NCBI RefSeq assembly: GCF_030812315.1
Contig: NZ_JAUSSM010000006.1
Coordinates: 248,001-312,000, forward strand
Source of the DNA: Arthrobacter oryzae
Lineage (GTDB): Bacteria; Actinomycetota; Actinomycetes; Actinomycetales; Micrococcaceae
Direction of reading: 5' to 3'
Length of the DNA: 64,000 nucleotides
Shown here: positions 1-8,550 of the stretch, in pieces
How the letters are laid out: every line of letters starts with the position of its first letter
Position numbering within the stretch: the first letter of the stretch is position 1
Notes under the pieces: generated by a model
The model's input: only the letters and a program-made list of their open reading frames with translations
Told to the model about the DNA's origin: nothing
Database searches by the model: none
Translations under genes and position numbers: made by a program

Positions 1-1401
1 ATCGCCATCCTCCTTCCGCTTACCTACAACGTCGAGCCGGTCACCGCCATCATCATGCTGGCCGGAATCTTCTACGGCGCCCAGTACGGCGGCACCATCA
101 CGTCGGTGCTCCTCCGGCTGCCCGGCGAAGCGTCCTCCGTGGTTACCGTCTTCGACGGCTACCAGATGGCCAAGCAGGGCAGGGCCGGGACCGCACTGGG
201 ACTGGCCTCCATCGGCTCATTCGTCGGCGGCACCGCGGCCATCATCGGCCTGACGTTCCTTGCGCCCGTCGTGGCCAGCTTCGCACTCGATTTCGGGCCG
301 CCGGAGTACACGGCCCTGGCGATGCTGGGCATTCTCCTGGTGGCCACCATCAGCAGCGGGTCCAAGGCCAAGGCGCTTGTCGCCGCTGCCCTCGGACTGC
401 TGCTTGCCAGTGTCGGCAGGGACATTTTCACGGGTGAAAGCCGCTTTACGTTCGGCAGCCTGCCCCTTGCTGACGGCATCGACTTCGTGCCGATCGCGAT
501 GGGCATCTTTGGCCTCGGCGAAATCCTCTACAACCTCGAGGAACGCCACCGGGCCGCGAAAGCACCCTCCAAGGTGGCAAACGTCTGGCCGTCACGGAAG
601 GACCTGAAGCAGGCATCCGGTGCGATCGGGCGCGGCTCCATCCTGGGATTCTTCCTTGGCATCCTCCCCGGCGGCGGGGCCACCATCGCATCCATGGCGT
701 CCTATGCCATGGAGAAGAAGCGGGCAAAGCAGCCTGAACGTTTCGGAAAGGGCGCCCCGGAGGGCGTCGCCGGCCCGGAAACGGCCAACAACGCCGCGGC
801 AACCTCGTCCTTCATCCCGCTGCTGACCCTTGGCATCCCCGCGAACGCCACCATGGCCCTGATGTTCGGCGCCCTGCTCATCCAGGGCGTCACGCCCGGA
901 CCGCAGCTGGTGGAACAGAACCCGGAGCTCTTCTGGGGCGTAGTGAACTCCATGTACATCGGCAACATCCTGCTGCTGATCATGAGCCTTCCGCTCGTGG
1001 GCATCTTCGTGAAGATCCTCCGAGTCCGGGCCGCCATCCTGGCACCCGTCACCGCGCTGATCACCCTGCTGGGCGCGTATACCATCAACAACAGCATGTT
1101 CGATGTCACGCTCGTCGTCGTCTTCGGCATCGTCGGCTACCTGATGAAGAAGTTCGGCTTCGAACCGGGGCCGCTGGTGCTCGCGTTTGTGCTCGGGGAA
1201 CTGCTGGAAAGCTCCATGCGGCGCTCACTGCTCGTGTTCGGCGGCGACCCCATGGGCTTCTTCGGCCGTCCGATCTCGGCCACGCTGATTGTGGTGTTCG
1301 TCCTGGTCGCTGTGCTTCCGGGTGTCAGGGCCATGCTGGCCAAGCGCAGGGCCTCCGCTGCAGCCGAGCCTGCACCGGCCAAAATCAAGGAGAAGGTATG
1401 A
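1..1401 (+). CDS. tctA: TctA-family tripartite tricarboxylate transporter permease (5' partial)
   Basis: Large membrane subunit of a tripartite tricarboxylate transporter, which takes up carboxylates with a TctB subunit and a periplasmic or lipoprotein TctC. The reading frame is open from base 1, so the N-terminus lies outside the window; about 466 residues remain. Seen: the conserved start region with LPLTYNVEP and GIFYGAQYGGTITS, the LRLPGEASSVVT motif, and many hydrophobic helices, including the GILPGGGATIASMASYAMEK signature in the middle. The tail is short, charged and alanine-rich (AAAEPAPAKIKEKV). The stop overlaps the start of the universal stress gene in ATGA, so the two are translationally coupled. 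The substrate (citrate-like or another dicarboxylate) cannot be read from sequence. Confidence 0.95.
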   Translation: MAILLPLTYNVEPVTAIIMLAGIFYGAQYGGTITSVLLRLPGEASSVVTVFDGYQMAKQGRAGTALGLASIGSFVGGTAAIIGLTFLAPVVASFALDFGPPEYTALAMLGILLVATISSGSKAKALVAAALGLLLASVGRDIFTGESRFTFGSLPLADGIDFVPIAMGIFGLGEILYNLEERHRAAKAPSKVANVWPSRKDLKQASGAIGRGSILGFFLGILPGGGATIASMASYAMEKKRAKQPERFGKGAPEGVAGPETANNAAATSSFIPLLTLGIPANATMALMFGALLIQGVTPGPQLVEQNPELFWGVVNSMYIGNILLLIMSLPLVGIFVKILRVRAAILAPVTALITLLGAYTINNSMFDVTLVVVFGIVGYLMKKFGFEPGPLVLAFVLGELLESSMRRSLLVFGGDPMGFFGRPISATLIVVFVLVAVLPGVRAMLAKRRASAAAEPAPAKIKEKV

Positions 1402-1802
1402 GCATCATCGTAGGATTCGTTCCCACCCCAGCGGGCGAGGCCGCACTCACGGCGGGCATCGCCGAAGCGACCCTCCGCAATGAGGACCTGGTGATCGTCA
1501 ACTCAGCCCGGGAGGGTGCGTTAGTGGACAAGTCCGTGGCCGGGGAGGATGTGCTGGCCCGGGCCGCCCAGCGTGCGGCGGAAGCCGGCGTCACGGCAAA
1601 GGTCATCCAGCCGCCCTACCACCATGATCTGGCCGACGAATTCCTGGATATTGCCCGCGAAGCGAATGCGTCGCTGATCGTTATTGGCCTGCGGCACCGC
1701 TCGCAGGTGGGCAAATTCATCCTGGGCAGCCACGCCCAGCGCATCCTGATGCAGGCCGACCGCCCGGTCCTGGCAGTGAAAGCCGACGGCGGGCACTTCT
1801 AG
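1398..1802 (+). CDS. Universal stress protein, UspA family
   Basis: A 134-residue single-domain universal stress protein. It starts with IIVGFVPTPAGEAALTAGIAEA, the usual first strand and helix, and ends with the ATP-binding-type stretch GLRHRSQVGKFILGSHAQRIL followed by ADRPVLAVK. This is close to the G-2X-G-9X-G(S/T) pattern, so nucleotide binding is plausible. The start overlaps the tctA stop (ATGA) and implies coupled synthesis with the transporter. Family knowledge: Usp domains often ride on transporters as nucleotide-sensing regulators. A role in tuning this transporter is inference from the overlap alone. Confidence 0.9.
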   Translation: MSIIVGFVPTPAGEAALTAGIAEATLRNEDLVIVNSAREGALVDKSVAGEDVLARAAQRAAEAGVTAKVIQPPYHHDLADEFLDIAREANASLIVIGLRHRSQVGKFILGSHAQRILMQADRPVLAVKADGGHF

Positions 1803-1960
1803 CACGCACCTCAAACGCGGAATCCCGGCCGGTTGGCGGCTCTCCGCCAACCGGCTGCCCTGCAACCGGCCACTCCGCACTCAAGGGGCGGCACGCGACC
1901 TTCACTGGTGCGCGGCCGCCCCTTGCCGCACCCACCACAAAGCGACTTCCTGAGGACACC

Positions 1961-2275
1961 ATGACCATTGTTTTGAATGCACCCGGTTTGAACGCACCGG
2001 CCCGGGCCTCGAACAGCCCACGGCACCCAGCCCGCCCGCCCCGCGCTGGAGCCCGCGCCCTGGAGCCGATGCCCAACTGGATGAAGCTTTCGCGCAAGGA
2101 TGAGGTAGAGATCCACCGCCACGGAGAACTCGTCGCGTCCGGCCGGGTGGACATGCTCGCACTCGACGGCAGTGTGTTCTGGGTTGTCCAGAATGACGGC
2201 CGTGGCCGCGCCATGTTCCTGCACAGCGACGGATACACCGTTCTCCGGCTGCCCCGCGTCCGCCCAGTCGACTGA
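1961..2275 (+). CDS. Hypothetical small protein with a KOW/Tudor-like C-terminal domain
   Basis: A 104-residue protein of unknown function. The first 40 residues are low complexity (Ala/Pro/Arg rich). The remainder (residues about 41-104: MKLSRKDEVEIHRHGEL, then a VDMLALDGSVFWVVQNDGRGRAMF core) looks like a small beta-barrel of alternating strands. The same layout recurs at the C-terminus of the protein at 11309-11785 (DKVSIVRGNRVTASGIVD, then a STVWVLFEG...MFHRGD core), so the two share a domain. The ATG follows TGAGGACACC, a fair ribosome site. It lies alone downstream of the usp gene. No known function is claimed. Confidence 0.6.
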   Translation: MTIVLNAPGLNAPARASNSPRHPARPPRAGARALEPMPNWMKLSRKDEVEIHRHGELVASGRVDMLALDGSVFWVVQNDGRGRAMFLHSDGYTVLRLPRVRPVD

Positions 2276-2295
2276 TCGGAAGGCGAAAGCCGGTC

Positions 2296-2985
2296 CTACC
2301 TCCGCAGTGCCCCCAGCCCGGAAATCAGCGCCTCCAGGCCCAGGCTGAAGGCGACGTCCGCGGGCTTTTCGTGGCCCTGTTCCGCGAGGCTGCGCACCGC
2401 TGCCGTGAAGTTCGGCGTGGATTCCGCCATGCTGCCCGGATCGAAGATGTCCGCCGGAGCCGTGACATCGTAGGCCGAGCCGAAGATGAACGACTCCAAC
2501 GCCACGATCGAGGAGACGATGCGCTCCTGGGGGAACCCGGCCTGGCGCAGTCCCTCGCTGACGCTCTCATACATAGCCAGGGTCTGCGGCGCATCCGTAA
2601 CCGGCAGGACCGCGATGACCGGGATCAGCGGAGTGTGCTTGGAAAAGACGTCCCGGTAGCTCCACGCCCACTGCCGCACGGCCTCGTCCCACGGTTCCGC
2701 GCCGAAGGCGGACACGTCCACCAAGGACGCCAGGTGGTCCTCCACCAGGACGAGGACGTCCCGTTTGGACGTCACGTGGTTGTAAAGGGCCGACGGCGCC
2801 ACGTGCAGTGAGCGCGCCAGTGCGGCCATTGTGAGGCCGTCGTAGCCGCTCTTGCCGATCAGCCGCAGCGCGGCAGACGTGATGACCGCCTGGTCCAGTA
2901 CCGCCGAGGACGGCCTTCCCGCGCGGCGCTTGGCCGGGATTTCGGGCTGGCGGGAGTCCGTGGCTGGGCGTGCGGTTGCCGGCAT
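2296..2985 (-). CDS. TetR family transcriptional regulator of the amine oxidase/permease genes
   Basis: A TetR-type repressor of about 229 residues. An N-terminal helix-turn-helix is visible (ITSAALRLIGKSGYDGLTMAALARSLHVAPSALYNHVTSKRDVL), followed by a helical ligand-binding domain. The frame stays open up to 3081, but that ATG lies inside the palindromic operator. The ATG at 2985, preceded by GAAAGG at good spacing, is therefore the better start, giving MPATARP. The gene is divergent from the amine oxidase at 3127, and a 10-bp-arm palindrome between them is the obvious operator. By position it should control amine (putrescine-like) oxidation and uptake. The inducer is not readable. Confidence 0.88.
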   Translation of the reverse strand: MPATARPATDSRQPEIPAKRRAGRPSSAVLDQAVITSAALRLIGKSGYDGLTMAALARSLHVAPSALYNHVTSKRDVLVLVEDHLASLVDVSAFGAEPWDEAVRQWAWSYRDVFSKHTPLIPVIAVLPVTDAPQTLAMYESVSEGLRQAGFPQERIVSSIVALESFIFGSAYDVTAPADIFDPGSMAESTPNFTAAVRSLAEQGHEKPADVAFSLGLEALISGLGALRR

Positions 2986-3067
2986 CGTCGGCCTTTCTGC
3001 TGGCGGGGTCCCCAGCATTATTCCATTGACCACTTCCGTGACGTCGCGGAACCCGCTATAGTTTTCG

Positions 3068-3088
3068 TAAATGAATGGCATTCATTTA
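3068..3088. promoter_or_regulatory. Palindromic TetR operator
   Basis: A perfect inverted repeat, TAAATGAATG then one G then CATTCATTTA (10-bp arms, 1-bp spacer), lies between the divergent TetR and amine oxidase genes. Length and symmetry suit a TetR dimer. A related half-site (GAATGAAT at about 4570) lies just upstream of the permease start at 4599, which could bring the permease into the same regulon. Confidence 0.8.
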
Positions 3089-3126
3089 GTGGTTCGCATC
3101 ACTCCGGCGGCCACAGAGAGGACATC

Positions 3127-4512
3127 ATGCTGGAACTTGATCGCGACGTCGTTGTCGTAGGAGCCGGCCCCTCGGGCCTCACGGCAGCCCGCGAACTGAA
3201 GAAGGCCGGCCTCAGTGTCGCCGTGCTGGAAGCGCGGGACCGCGTGGGCGGCCGCACGTGGACCGACACAATCGACGGCGCCATGCTGGAAATCGGCGGC
3301 CAGTGGGTCTCGCCGGACCAGACGGTACTCCTGGAACTCCTGGACGAACTGGGCCTGGAAACCTACTCCCGTTACCGCGACGGCGAATCCATTTATGTTG
3401 GCGCGGACGGGAAGAAAACCCGCTACACCGGGGACTCCTTTCCGGTCAGTGAAACCACCGCGGCCGAAATGGACAAGCTGATTGGCCTGCTGGACGGGCT
3501 GGCGGCAGAAATCGGACCCACCGAACCCTGGGCACACCCCAAGGCGCGCGAGCTGGACACGATTTCCTTCCACCACTGGCTCCGCCAGAACTCCCCGGAC
3601 GAAGAGGCGTGCAACAACATCGGCCTGTTCATCGCAGGCGGCATGTTGACCAAGCCCGCGCACGCATTCTCCGCGCTGCAGGCCGTGCTGATGGCGGCTT
3701 CCGCGGGATCGTTCACCCACCTGACGGATGAAGACTTCATCCTGGACAAGCGTGTGGTTGGCGGAATGCAGCAGGTCTCTCTGCTGCAGGCGCGGGAACT
3801 GGGTGACGACGTCGTGCTTAACAGCCCCGTGCGCACCATCAACTGGACGGAAGAGCGCGACGGCGGCCCGCGCGTCACCGTGCTGTCGGAACGGGCCACC
3901 GTCAACGCGCGCTACGTGATCATGGCGGTGCCGCCGAACCTGTATTCGCGCGTCTCCTTCAACCCGCCGCTGCCGCGCCGCCAGCACCAGATGCACCAGC
4001 ACCAGTCGCTGGGCCTGGTCATCAAGGTACACGCCGTCTACAAGACGCCCTTCTGGCGCGAGGACGGGCTGTCCGGGACCTGCTTCAGCGCCGGCTCGCT
4101 GGTGCAGGAGGTCTACGACAACACCAACCACGGCGATTCCCGGGGAACGCTGGTGGGCTTTATTTCCGATGAGAAAGCCGACGCCGTCTTTGAGCTCAGT
4201 GCCGAAGACCGCCGCCGCACCATCCTCGAATCCATCGCGGCCTTCCTCGGGGACAAGGCACTCGAGCCTGAGGTGTACTACGAGTCCGACTGGGGCTCCG
4301 AGGAATGGACGCGCGGGGCCTACGCCTCCAGCTACGACCTCGGCGGCCTCCACCGCTACGGCAAAGACCAGCACCAGCCGGTGGGGCCCATCTACTGGAG
4401 CTCGTCCGACCTCGCTGCCGAGGGCTACCAACACGTGGACGGAGCCATTCGGATGGGGCAGCTGACCGCCGCCCGCGTGGTCGCCGTCGCCAGGGTTACG
4501 GCCCCGGCGTAG
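3127..4512 (+). CDS. puo: Flavin monoamine oxidase, putrescine oxidase-like
   Basis: A 461-residue FAD-dependent amine oxidase. The N-terminal dinucleotide-binding motif VVVVGAGPSGLTAARELKKAG is followed by the family signature EARDRVGGRTWT and the GGQWVSPDQ segment. Near the C-terminus is GPIYWSSSDLAAEGYQHVDGAI, the second FAD-contact region of this family. The expected reaction is oxidative deamination of an amine to an aldehyde, with release of ammonia and H2O2. The length and sequence type fit actinobacterial putrescine oxidase (about 450-480 residues), and the neighbouring TetR and APC permease fit polyamine or amine catabolism. Tyramine or another primary amine as substrate cannot be excluded. 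Gene symbol is tentative. Confidence 0.88.
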   Translation: MLELDRDVVVVGAGPSGLTAARELKKAGLSVAVLEARDRVGGRTWTDTIDGAMLEIGGQWVSPDQTVLLELLDELGLETYSRYRDGESIYVGADGKKTRYTGDSFPVSETTAAEMDKLIGLLDGLAAEIGPTEPWAHPKARELDTISFHHWLRQNSPDEEACNNIGLFIAGGMLTKPAHAFSALQAVLMAASAGSFTHLTDEDFILDKRVVGGMQQVSLLQARELGDDVVLNSPVRTINWTEERDGGPRVTVLSERATVNARYVIMAVPPNLYSRVSFNPPLPRRQHQMHQHQSLGLVIKVHAVYKTPFWREDGLSGTCFSAGSLVQEVYDNTNHGDSRGTLVGFISDEKADAVFELSAEDRRRTILESIAAFLGDKALEPEVYYESDWGSEEWTRGAYASSYDLGGLHRYGKDQHQPVGPIYWSSSDLAAEGYQHVDGAIRMGQLTAARVVAVARVTAPA

Positions 4513-4598
4513 GGAGTGGGTTCCGGCGGCCGCCTGCCGCCGGAACCGGGCGCCCCAACCATTCAACGTCGAATGAATCCTCCTGAGAGGCAACCCGC

Positions 4599-6113
4599 AT
4601 GTCAACCGCAACCCAGCCGGGCAAGGCCGCACGCAAAACCCTGAGTGAAAAGGGACTGAAAGCCGGATCGGTGGGGCTGATTGGCGCCGTCGTCATCGGG
4701 GTGTCCTGCATTGCCCCGGCGTACACCCTTACGGCAGCCCTCGGTCCCACCGTATCTGAGGTTGGTGTCCACCTCCCGGCGATCTTCCTGGTGGGCTTCA
4801 TCCCCATGCTGCTCGTTGCGCTGGGCTACCGCGAACTCAACAACGCAATGCCCGACGCCGGAACCTCCTTCACGTGGGCAACGCGCGCCTTTGGGCCGTG
4901 GATCGGCTGGATGGGCGGCTGGGGCCTGATCGCTGCCACCATCATTGTGCTGTCCAACCTGGCCGCCGTTGCCGTGGATTTCTTCTACCTCATGCTGGCC
5001 CAGCTCTTCAGCAACCCTGAACTGGGCGAGCTGAGCAAGAACCTGCCCCTCAATATCGCCACCACCCTGGTGTTCATCGCGCTGGCCTGCTGGGTTTCCT
5101 ACCGCGGCATGGAGGCCACCAAGGGAGTCCAGTATGTGCTGGTGGCGTTCCAGCTCCTGGTGCTCGGCTGGTTCGCGGTGGCTGCGTTCAGCCACGTTGC
5201 CAACGGCTCGGCCTTCGATGCCACGGCCATCTCACCGGACTGGTTCAACCCGTTCGCCGTGGATTCCTTCTCATCCTTCGCCGCCGGTGTGTCGCTGTCG
5301 ATCTTCATCTACTGGGGCTGGGACGTCACGCTGACCATGAACGAGGAAACCCGGAATCCGGAAAAGACGCCCGGCCGGGCCGCGACCGTCACGGTGCTGG
5401 TGATCGTAGTCATCTACATGACGGTGGCACTGGCCACACTGTCCTTCGCAGGTATCGGAGAGGAAGGCCTGGGCGCCGGAAACCCCGAAAACCAGTCAAG
5501 CATCTTCGCCGTGCTCGCCGGTCCGGTGATGGGTCCGTTCGCCATCCTCATGTCCCTGGCCATCCTGAGCAGCTCGGCCGCTTCCCTGCAGTCCACGTTC
5601 GTGTCGCCGGCCCGGACCCTGCTGGCCATGGGCCACTACAAGGCGCTCCCGCTGAAGTTCGGCCGGGTCAGCCCCCGCTACAAGTCCCCGAGCTACGCCA
5701 CGGTGGCTGCGGGCGTGGCGGCTGCCGGATTCTACGTGATCACCAGGACCACGTCCGAGAATGCCCTCTGGGACACCATCACCGCACTGGGCATGATGAT
5801 CTGCTTCTATTACGGCATCACGGCCCTGGCCTGTGTCTGGTTCTTCCGTGCCCAGGCCTTCAGCGGAGCCCGCGCGTTCCTGTTCAAGTTGCTGGCGCCC
5901 CTGCTCGGCGGCGTCATCCTGCTGGTTATGTTCGTCAAGACGGCCTATGACTCCATGGATCCCGACTACGGTTCCGGGTCCTCCGTGGGCGGGGTGGGGC
6001 TGGTGTTCATCCTCGGCATGGGCGTGATCGTGCTGGGCGCGGTGCTCATGCTGGTGATGGCCAGGCTCCGCCCGGAGTTCTTCAAGGGGCAAGTCCTGGC
6101 CCGCGGGATCTGA
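4599..6113 (+). CDS. APC superfamily amino acid/polyamine permease
   Basis: A 504-residue membrane protein with about 12 hydrophobic segments. The start GSVGLIGAVVIGVSCIAPAYTLTAALGP is the typical TM1 of amino acid-polyamine-organocation permeases, and WGWDVTLTMNEETRNPEKTPGRAA is the conserved loop after TM6. It sits 86 bp after the amine oxidase on the same strand, so it is probably the importer for the oxidase substrate. The start ATG follows CCTGAGAGGCAACCCGC, a clear ribosome site. Its last codons and stop lie within an 18-bp tandem repeat. Confidence 0.9.
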   Translation: MSTATQPGKAARKTLSEKGLKAGSVGLIGAVVIGVSCIAPAYTLTAALGPTVSEVGVHLPAIFLVGFIPMLLVALGYRELNNAMPDAGTSFTWATRAFGPWIGWMGGWGLIAATIIVLSNLAAVAVDFFYLMLAQLFSNPELGELSKNLPLNIATTLVFIALACWVSYRGMEATKGVQYVLVAFQLLVLGWFAVAAFSHVANGSAFDATAISPDWFNPFAVDSFSSFAAGVSLSIFIYWGWDVTLTMNEETRNPEKTPGRAATVTVLVIVVIYMTVALATLSFAGIGEEGLGAGNPENQSSIFAVLAGPVMGPFAILMSLAILSSSAASLQSTFVSPARTLLAMGHYKALPLKFGRVSPRYKSPSYATVAAGVAAAGFYVITRTTSENALWDTITALGMMICFYYGITALACVWFFRAQAFSGARAFLFKLLAPLLGGVILLVMFVKTAYDSMDPDYGSGSSVGGVGLVFILGMGVIVLGAVLMLVMARLRPEFFKGQVLARGI

Positions 6114-6151
6114 GGGTCAGACGGGATCGGAGGGTCAGACGGGATCTGAGG
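6104..6151. repeat. 18-bp tandem repeat, about 2.7 copies
   Basis: Units begin at 6104 (CGGGATCTGAGGGTCAGA), 6122 (one base different) and 6140 (partial, 12 bases). The array covers the stop codon of the permease and the stop codon of the convergent small membrane gene, which ends at 6135. It probably arose by slippage or duplication around the permease 3' end. Confidence 0.85.
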
Positions 6152-6359
6152 TTAGGCGCTGGTTCTTGGCGCGCGCCCGCGAGGCCCTGATGATCGTCGT
6201 AATGCCGATCGCATCCACCACGGCAATGACAGCGCACATCCAGTAGAGACCGTTCAAGGCGACCAGGACAATGCCGATCGCGCCGGTCACAACGGACGCG
6301 ATGACCGGCATCAGCCAATCCGGTCGCGCTGGCTTGGGCGTGGTGTTCGGCGTGGTCAT
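6135..6359 (-). CDS. Small two-helix membrane protein, hypothetical
   Basis: A 74-residue protein starting MTTPNTTPKPARPDW. It has two hydrophobic segments (LMPVIASVVTGAIGIVLVAL and WMCAVIAVVDAIGITTII) and a basic tail (RASRARAKNQRL). The ATG at 6359 follows AAGGAGCAGTC, which decides this start over the longer open frame. The gene is convergent with the permease, and its last codons fall in the 18-bp tandem repeat. Proteins of this shape are common in Micrococcaceae as conserved hypotheticals. No function assigned. Confidence 0.7.
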   Translation of the reverse strand: MTTPNTTPKPARPDWLMPVIASVVTGAIGIVLVALNGLYWMCAVIAVVDAIGITTIIRASRARAKNQRLTSDPV

Positions 6360-6542
6360 GACTGCTCCTTGGGCTTGGGCTTGGGTGCGGTGGCTGAGGC
6401 TGAGGCGGCTGGGCGGGTTAGTGCCGTGCCTGTCCTCCGTAAGTGTTTCCTGTTCAGTGCACCCCACCAAATCAGGCGCGCCAAATCAGGTGCCGAATCA
6501 GGCCGTGTGCATCGGGCCGGCCAAATCTAGCCCGCCGTTGAA

Positions 6543-6558
6543 AGTAAGCACGCTTACT
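6543..6558. promoter_or_regulatory. Palindrome upstream of the PPOX stress protein
   Basis: Perfect inverted repeat AGTAAGC-AC-GCTTACT (7-bp arms, 2-bp spacer), 57 bp upstream of the flavin/pyridoxamine-oxidase-like gene at 6615. It has the size of a dimeric repressor site. No regulator gene is adjacent. Confidence 0.6.
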
Positions 6559-6614
6559 AATAGGCTGGGCCCGGCGGGGAAGTTCCCCAGCTTGGACCAG
6601 AACGGGGTGAAAGC

Positions 6615-7097
6615 ATGTCTGACACTGGGAACATCAGCAAAGTCACGGATATCATCAACGATTCGCGCATCGGGATGCTGACCACCATCAACGAAGAAGG
6701 CGCCCTCGTCAGCCGGCCGCTTGCCGTCCAGGAAGTAAAGGACGACGGCGACATGTGGTTCTTCACGTCATCGGAAACTTCCCAGGTGGCGCACGTCCGC
6801 GCCGATCCGCGGGTGAACGTGTCCTTCGGGAAGAACACCGAGTGGGTGTCGGTGGCCGGAACGGCGGAAGTGGTCACGGACAGGCAAAAGATCCATGACA
6901 TGTGGAACCAAGTGGTTGAGGCCTGGTTCCCGGACGGACCGGACACGCCGGAAGTAGTCCTGCTGCGGGTCGACTCGGATTCGGCGGAGTACTGGACCAG
7001 CCCCGGCGGCAGGGCGGCAACCGTTCTTCAGTGGATCAAGTCCAAAGTGACGCACAGCCGCATGAGCGTCGGTGAGAGCGGAACCGTGGACCTGTAG
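6615..7097 (+). CDS. Pyridoxamine 5'-phosphate oxidase family protein (general stress protein 26-like)
   Basis: A 160-residue split-barrel flavin-binding protein. The N-terminal DIINDSRIGMLTTINEEGALVSRPL stretch, then DMWFFTSSETSQVAHVRADPRVNVSF and WVSVAGTAEVV, match the general stress protein 26/PPOX class. Such proteins bind FMN or a related cofactor and are usually stress-induced; the reaction is normally undefined. A strong ribosome site is not obvious (GGGGTGAAAGC). The gene stands alone, with a palindrome upstream at 6543-6558 that probably controls it. Confidence 0.85.
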   Translation: MSDTGNISKVTDIINDSRIGMLTTINEEGALVSRPLAVQEVKDDGDMWFFTSSETSQVAHVRADPRVNVSFGKNTEWVSVAGTAEVVTDRQKIHDMWNQVVEAWFPDGPDTPEVVLLRVDSDSAEYWTSPGGRAATVLQWIKSKVTHSRMSVGESGTVDL

Positions 7098-7100
7098 GCC

Positions 7101-7706
7101 TCACTGCTGTTGCCGGAGTGCTGACAGCACCTCCGGCAGCAGCACATCGTTCCGTCCCCACACGGGGTCCAGGACCTCCACGTACCAGGAATCGGCCAGT
7201 ACCAGGGCCAGCGTTTCGTTGGTCTCATCCGACCAGTCCCTGAGCTGGTCGTCGTCCACGGGGTTTTCACTGGACCCGAGCACCGTAACCACGTCGGCGC
7301 CGTCGAACGTGACCGGTACCGCGGCAGCGCTCGTTTCGCCAGGGGCATGGCCGATGGTGATGAGCTCGGACCTGGTGGACAGGGCCATGAGTTCGGCCGC
7401 CGCCGCGGCGCTGCAGAAGCCGGTCACGTACTGGCGCTGTGCATGGCCGTCGTCGAAGCGGACGCCCGGCTGGGATTCCTTCGTGAAGAGTCCGTTCCGG
7501 TTGATTTCCGCAAGGTCGGCGGCAATGGGCCGGGTCTCCTCGTCGAAGCTGGGCGCAAAGGTGCCGGGCTGGTATTCGCTCCGGGATTCAAGCCACCGGG
7601 CGGTGAGTTCGCCGGCGGCTGCGAGCGTGGTGGCCTGCCGCCAGACTCCCCGGTCCGATCGCAACCTGCCGTGCTGGTCTCGTGTGTCCGTGACTAAAGG
7701 CTCCAT
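7101..7706 (-). CDS. Conserved hypothetical protein (DUF6919-like)
   Basis: A 201-residue soluble protein with no signal peptide or membrane helix. The features WRQATTLAAAGELTARWLESRSEYQPG and a mid-protein QRQYVTGFC stretch recall a family of actinobacterial unknowns (the DUF6919 type). That family link is from memory and tentative. It ends convergently, 3 bp from the PPOX stress gene. The translation is compositionally normal and free of low-complexity runs, which supports a real gene. No function is claimed. Confidence 0.65.
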   Translation of the reverse strand: MEPLVTDTRDQHGRLRSDRGVWRQATTLAAAGELTARWLESRSEYQPGTFAPSFDEETRPIAADLAEINRNGLFTKESQPGVRFDDGHAQRQYVTGFCSAAAAAELMALSTRSELITIGHAPGETSAAAVPVTFDGADVVTVLGSSENPVDDDQLRDWSDETNETLALVLADSWYVEVLDPVWGRNDVLLPEVLSALRQQQ

Positions 7707-7800
7707 TATGGGATGCTACCGCCGCCGGCTCGGGCCGTCCCAATGTCACCGACACACCGGTTAACGTCCCGGCGGCTAATGTGCCGCGGATCAAGGCGAC

Positions 7801-8382
7801 TCAAAGGGACGGGACGCCTGCTGCGGCTTCCGCCCGACCCAGGGCATGTTCCAGCCGGGCGACGGCGGGAACGTAGCCCGCGGGTTCGACGGCCCGAAGG
7901 CGTTCGGCCTCTTTCATGGCTTTGATCAGAGCCGCAGTTTCGGGCCGGCGTACGTCGGTCATGGCCGGGAAATCGATACAGCACGCAGGATCTAGCTCGT
8001 AACGCTGCCATCGGGCCAGCGCCGTCCGGTGCCGTGCGGCGGCCGCCTCCAGTTCCTGGTGTGTGGCGGCCCGGTGCAGCCGCTCTTCCTGCCAGGTCAG
8101 CACGCGGGGACTCCACACAAACGATGCCACCGCAGTGAATGCGGCGAGGGAACCCGTTGCCAGACCCAGCCACGGGGATGCGAGTGAGGGGATCAGGACG
8201 GCGGGGAACACTATGACCAGGCCTGCGAAGGCGTCCCAGAAGACGGCGTCGAGCTGCCCGGCGTCGCGCCTGGCGTGGTACCGCGCCGCAAAGACCGCAC
8301 CGGCCACGCCGCACACCACAACGACGGCACAGACGGCCAGCTGCAGGGGTCCCATGGGGACCGATTCCGTGATGACAGACAC
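7801..8382 (-). CDS. Hypothetical membrane protein with helical cytoplasmic tail
   Basis: A 193-residue protein with three predicted membrane segments in the first 90 residues (LQLAVCAVVVVCGVAGAVFA; FWDAFAGLVIVFPAVLI; LGLATGSLAAFTAVASFVW). An Ala/Glu/Arg-rich helical tail follows (residues about 95-193), with a possible coiled coil around QEERLHRAATHQELEAAAAR. No catalytic motif is visible. It is flanked by unrelated genes and looks monocistronic. Confidence 0.65.
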   Translation of the reverse strand: MSVITESVPMGPLQLAVCAVVVVCGVAGAVFAARYHARRDAGQLDAVFWDAFAGLVIVFPAVLIPSLASPWLGLATGSLAAFTAVASFVWSPRVLTWQEERLHRAATHQELEAAAARHRTALARWQRYELDPACCIDFPAMTDVRRPETAALIKAMKEAERLRAVEPAGYVPAVARLEHALGRAEAAAGVPSL

Positions 8383-8550
8383 CGTTCCACCTCCAACCGA
8401 ACCTGACCGGGGTGGCTGGGTTCCGCTAATTCAATTGGAATCCCGGCAGGCCCGGCCGTCAATGGGCAGGACTCCCGACGGGTCCCGGGCCCTGTCCTTT
8501 ACCGGACGTTTCCGTTCCGAGGTGGGCCCCGCACGGGTAGCCTAGGCACC

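Noticed and set aside
3082..4632. 516-residue open frame opposite the amine oxidase gene
   Set aside because: It is the high-GC shadow of a well-supported gene, with no recognisable motif, and its start lies past the real operon.
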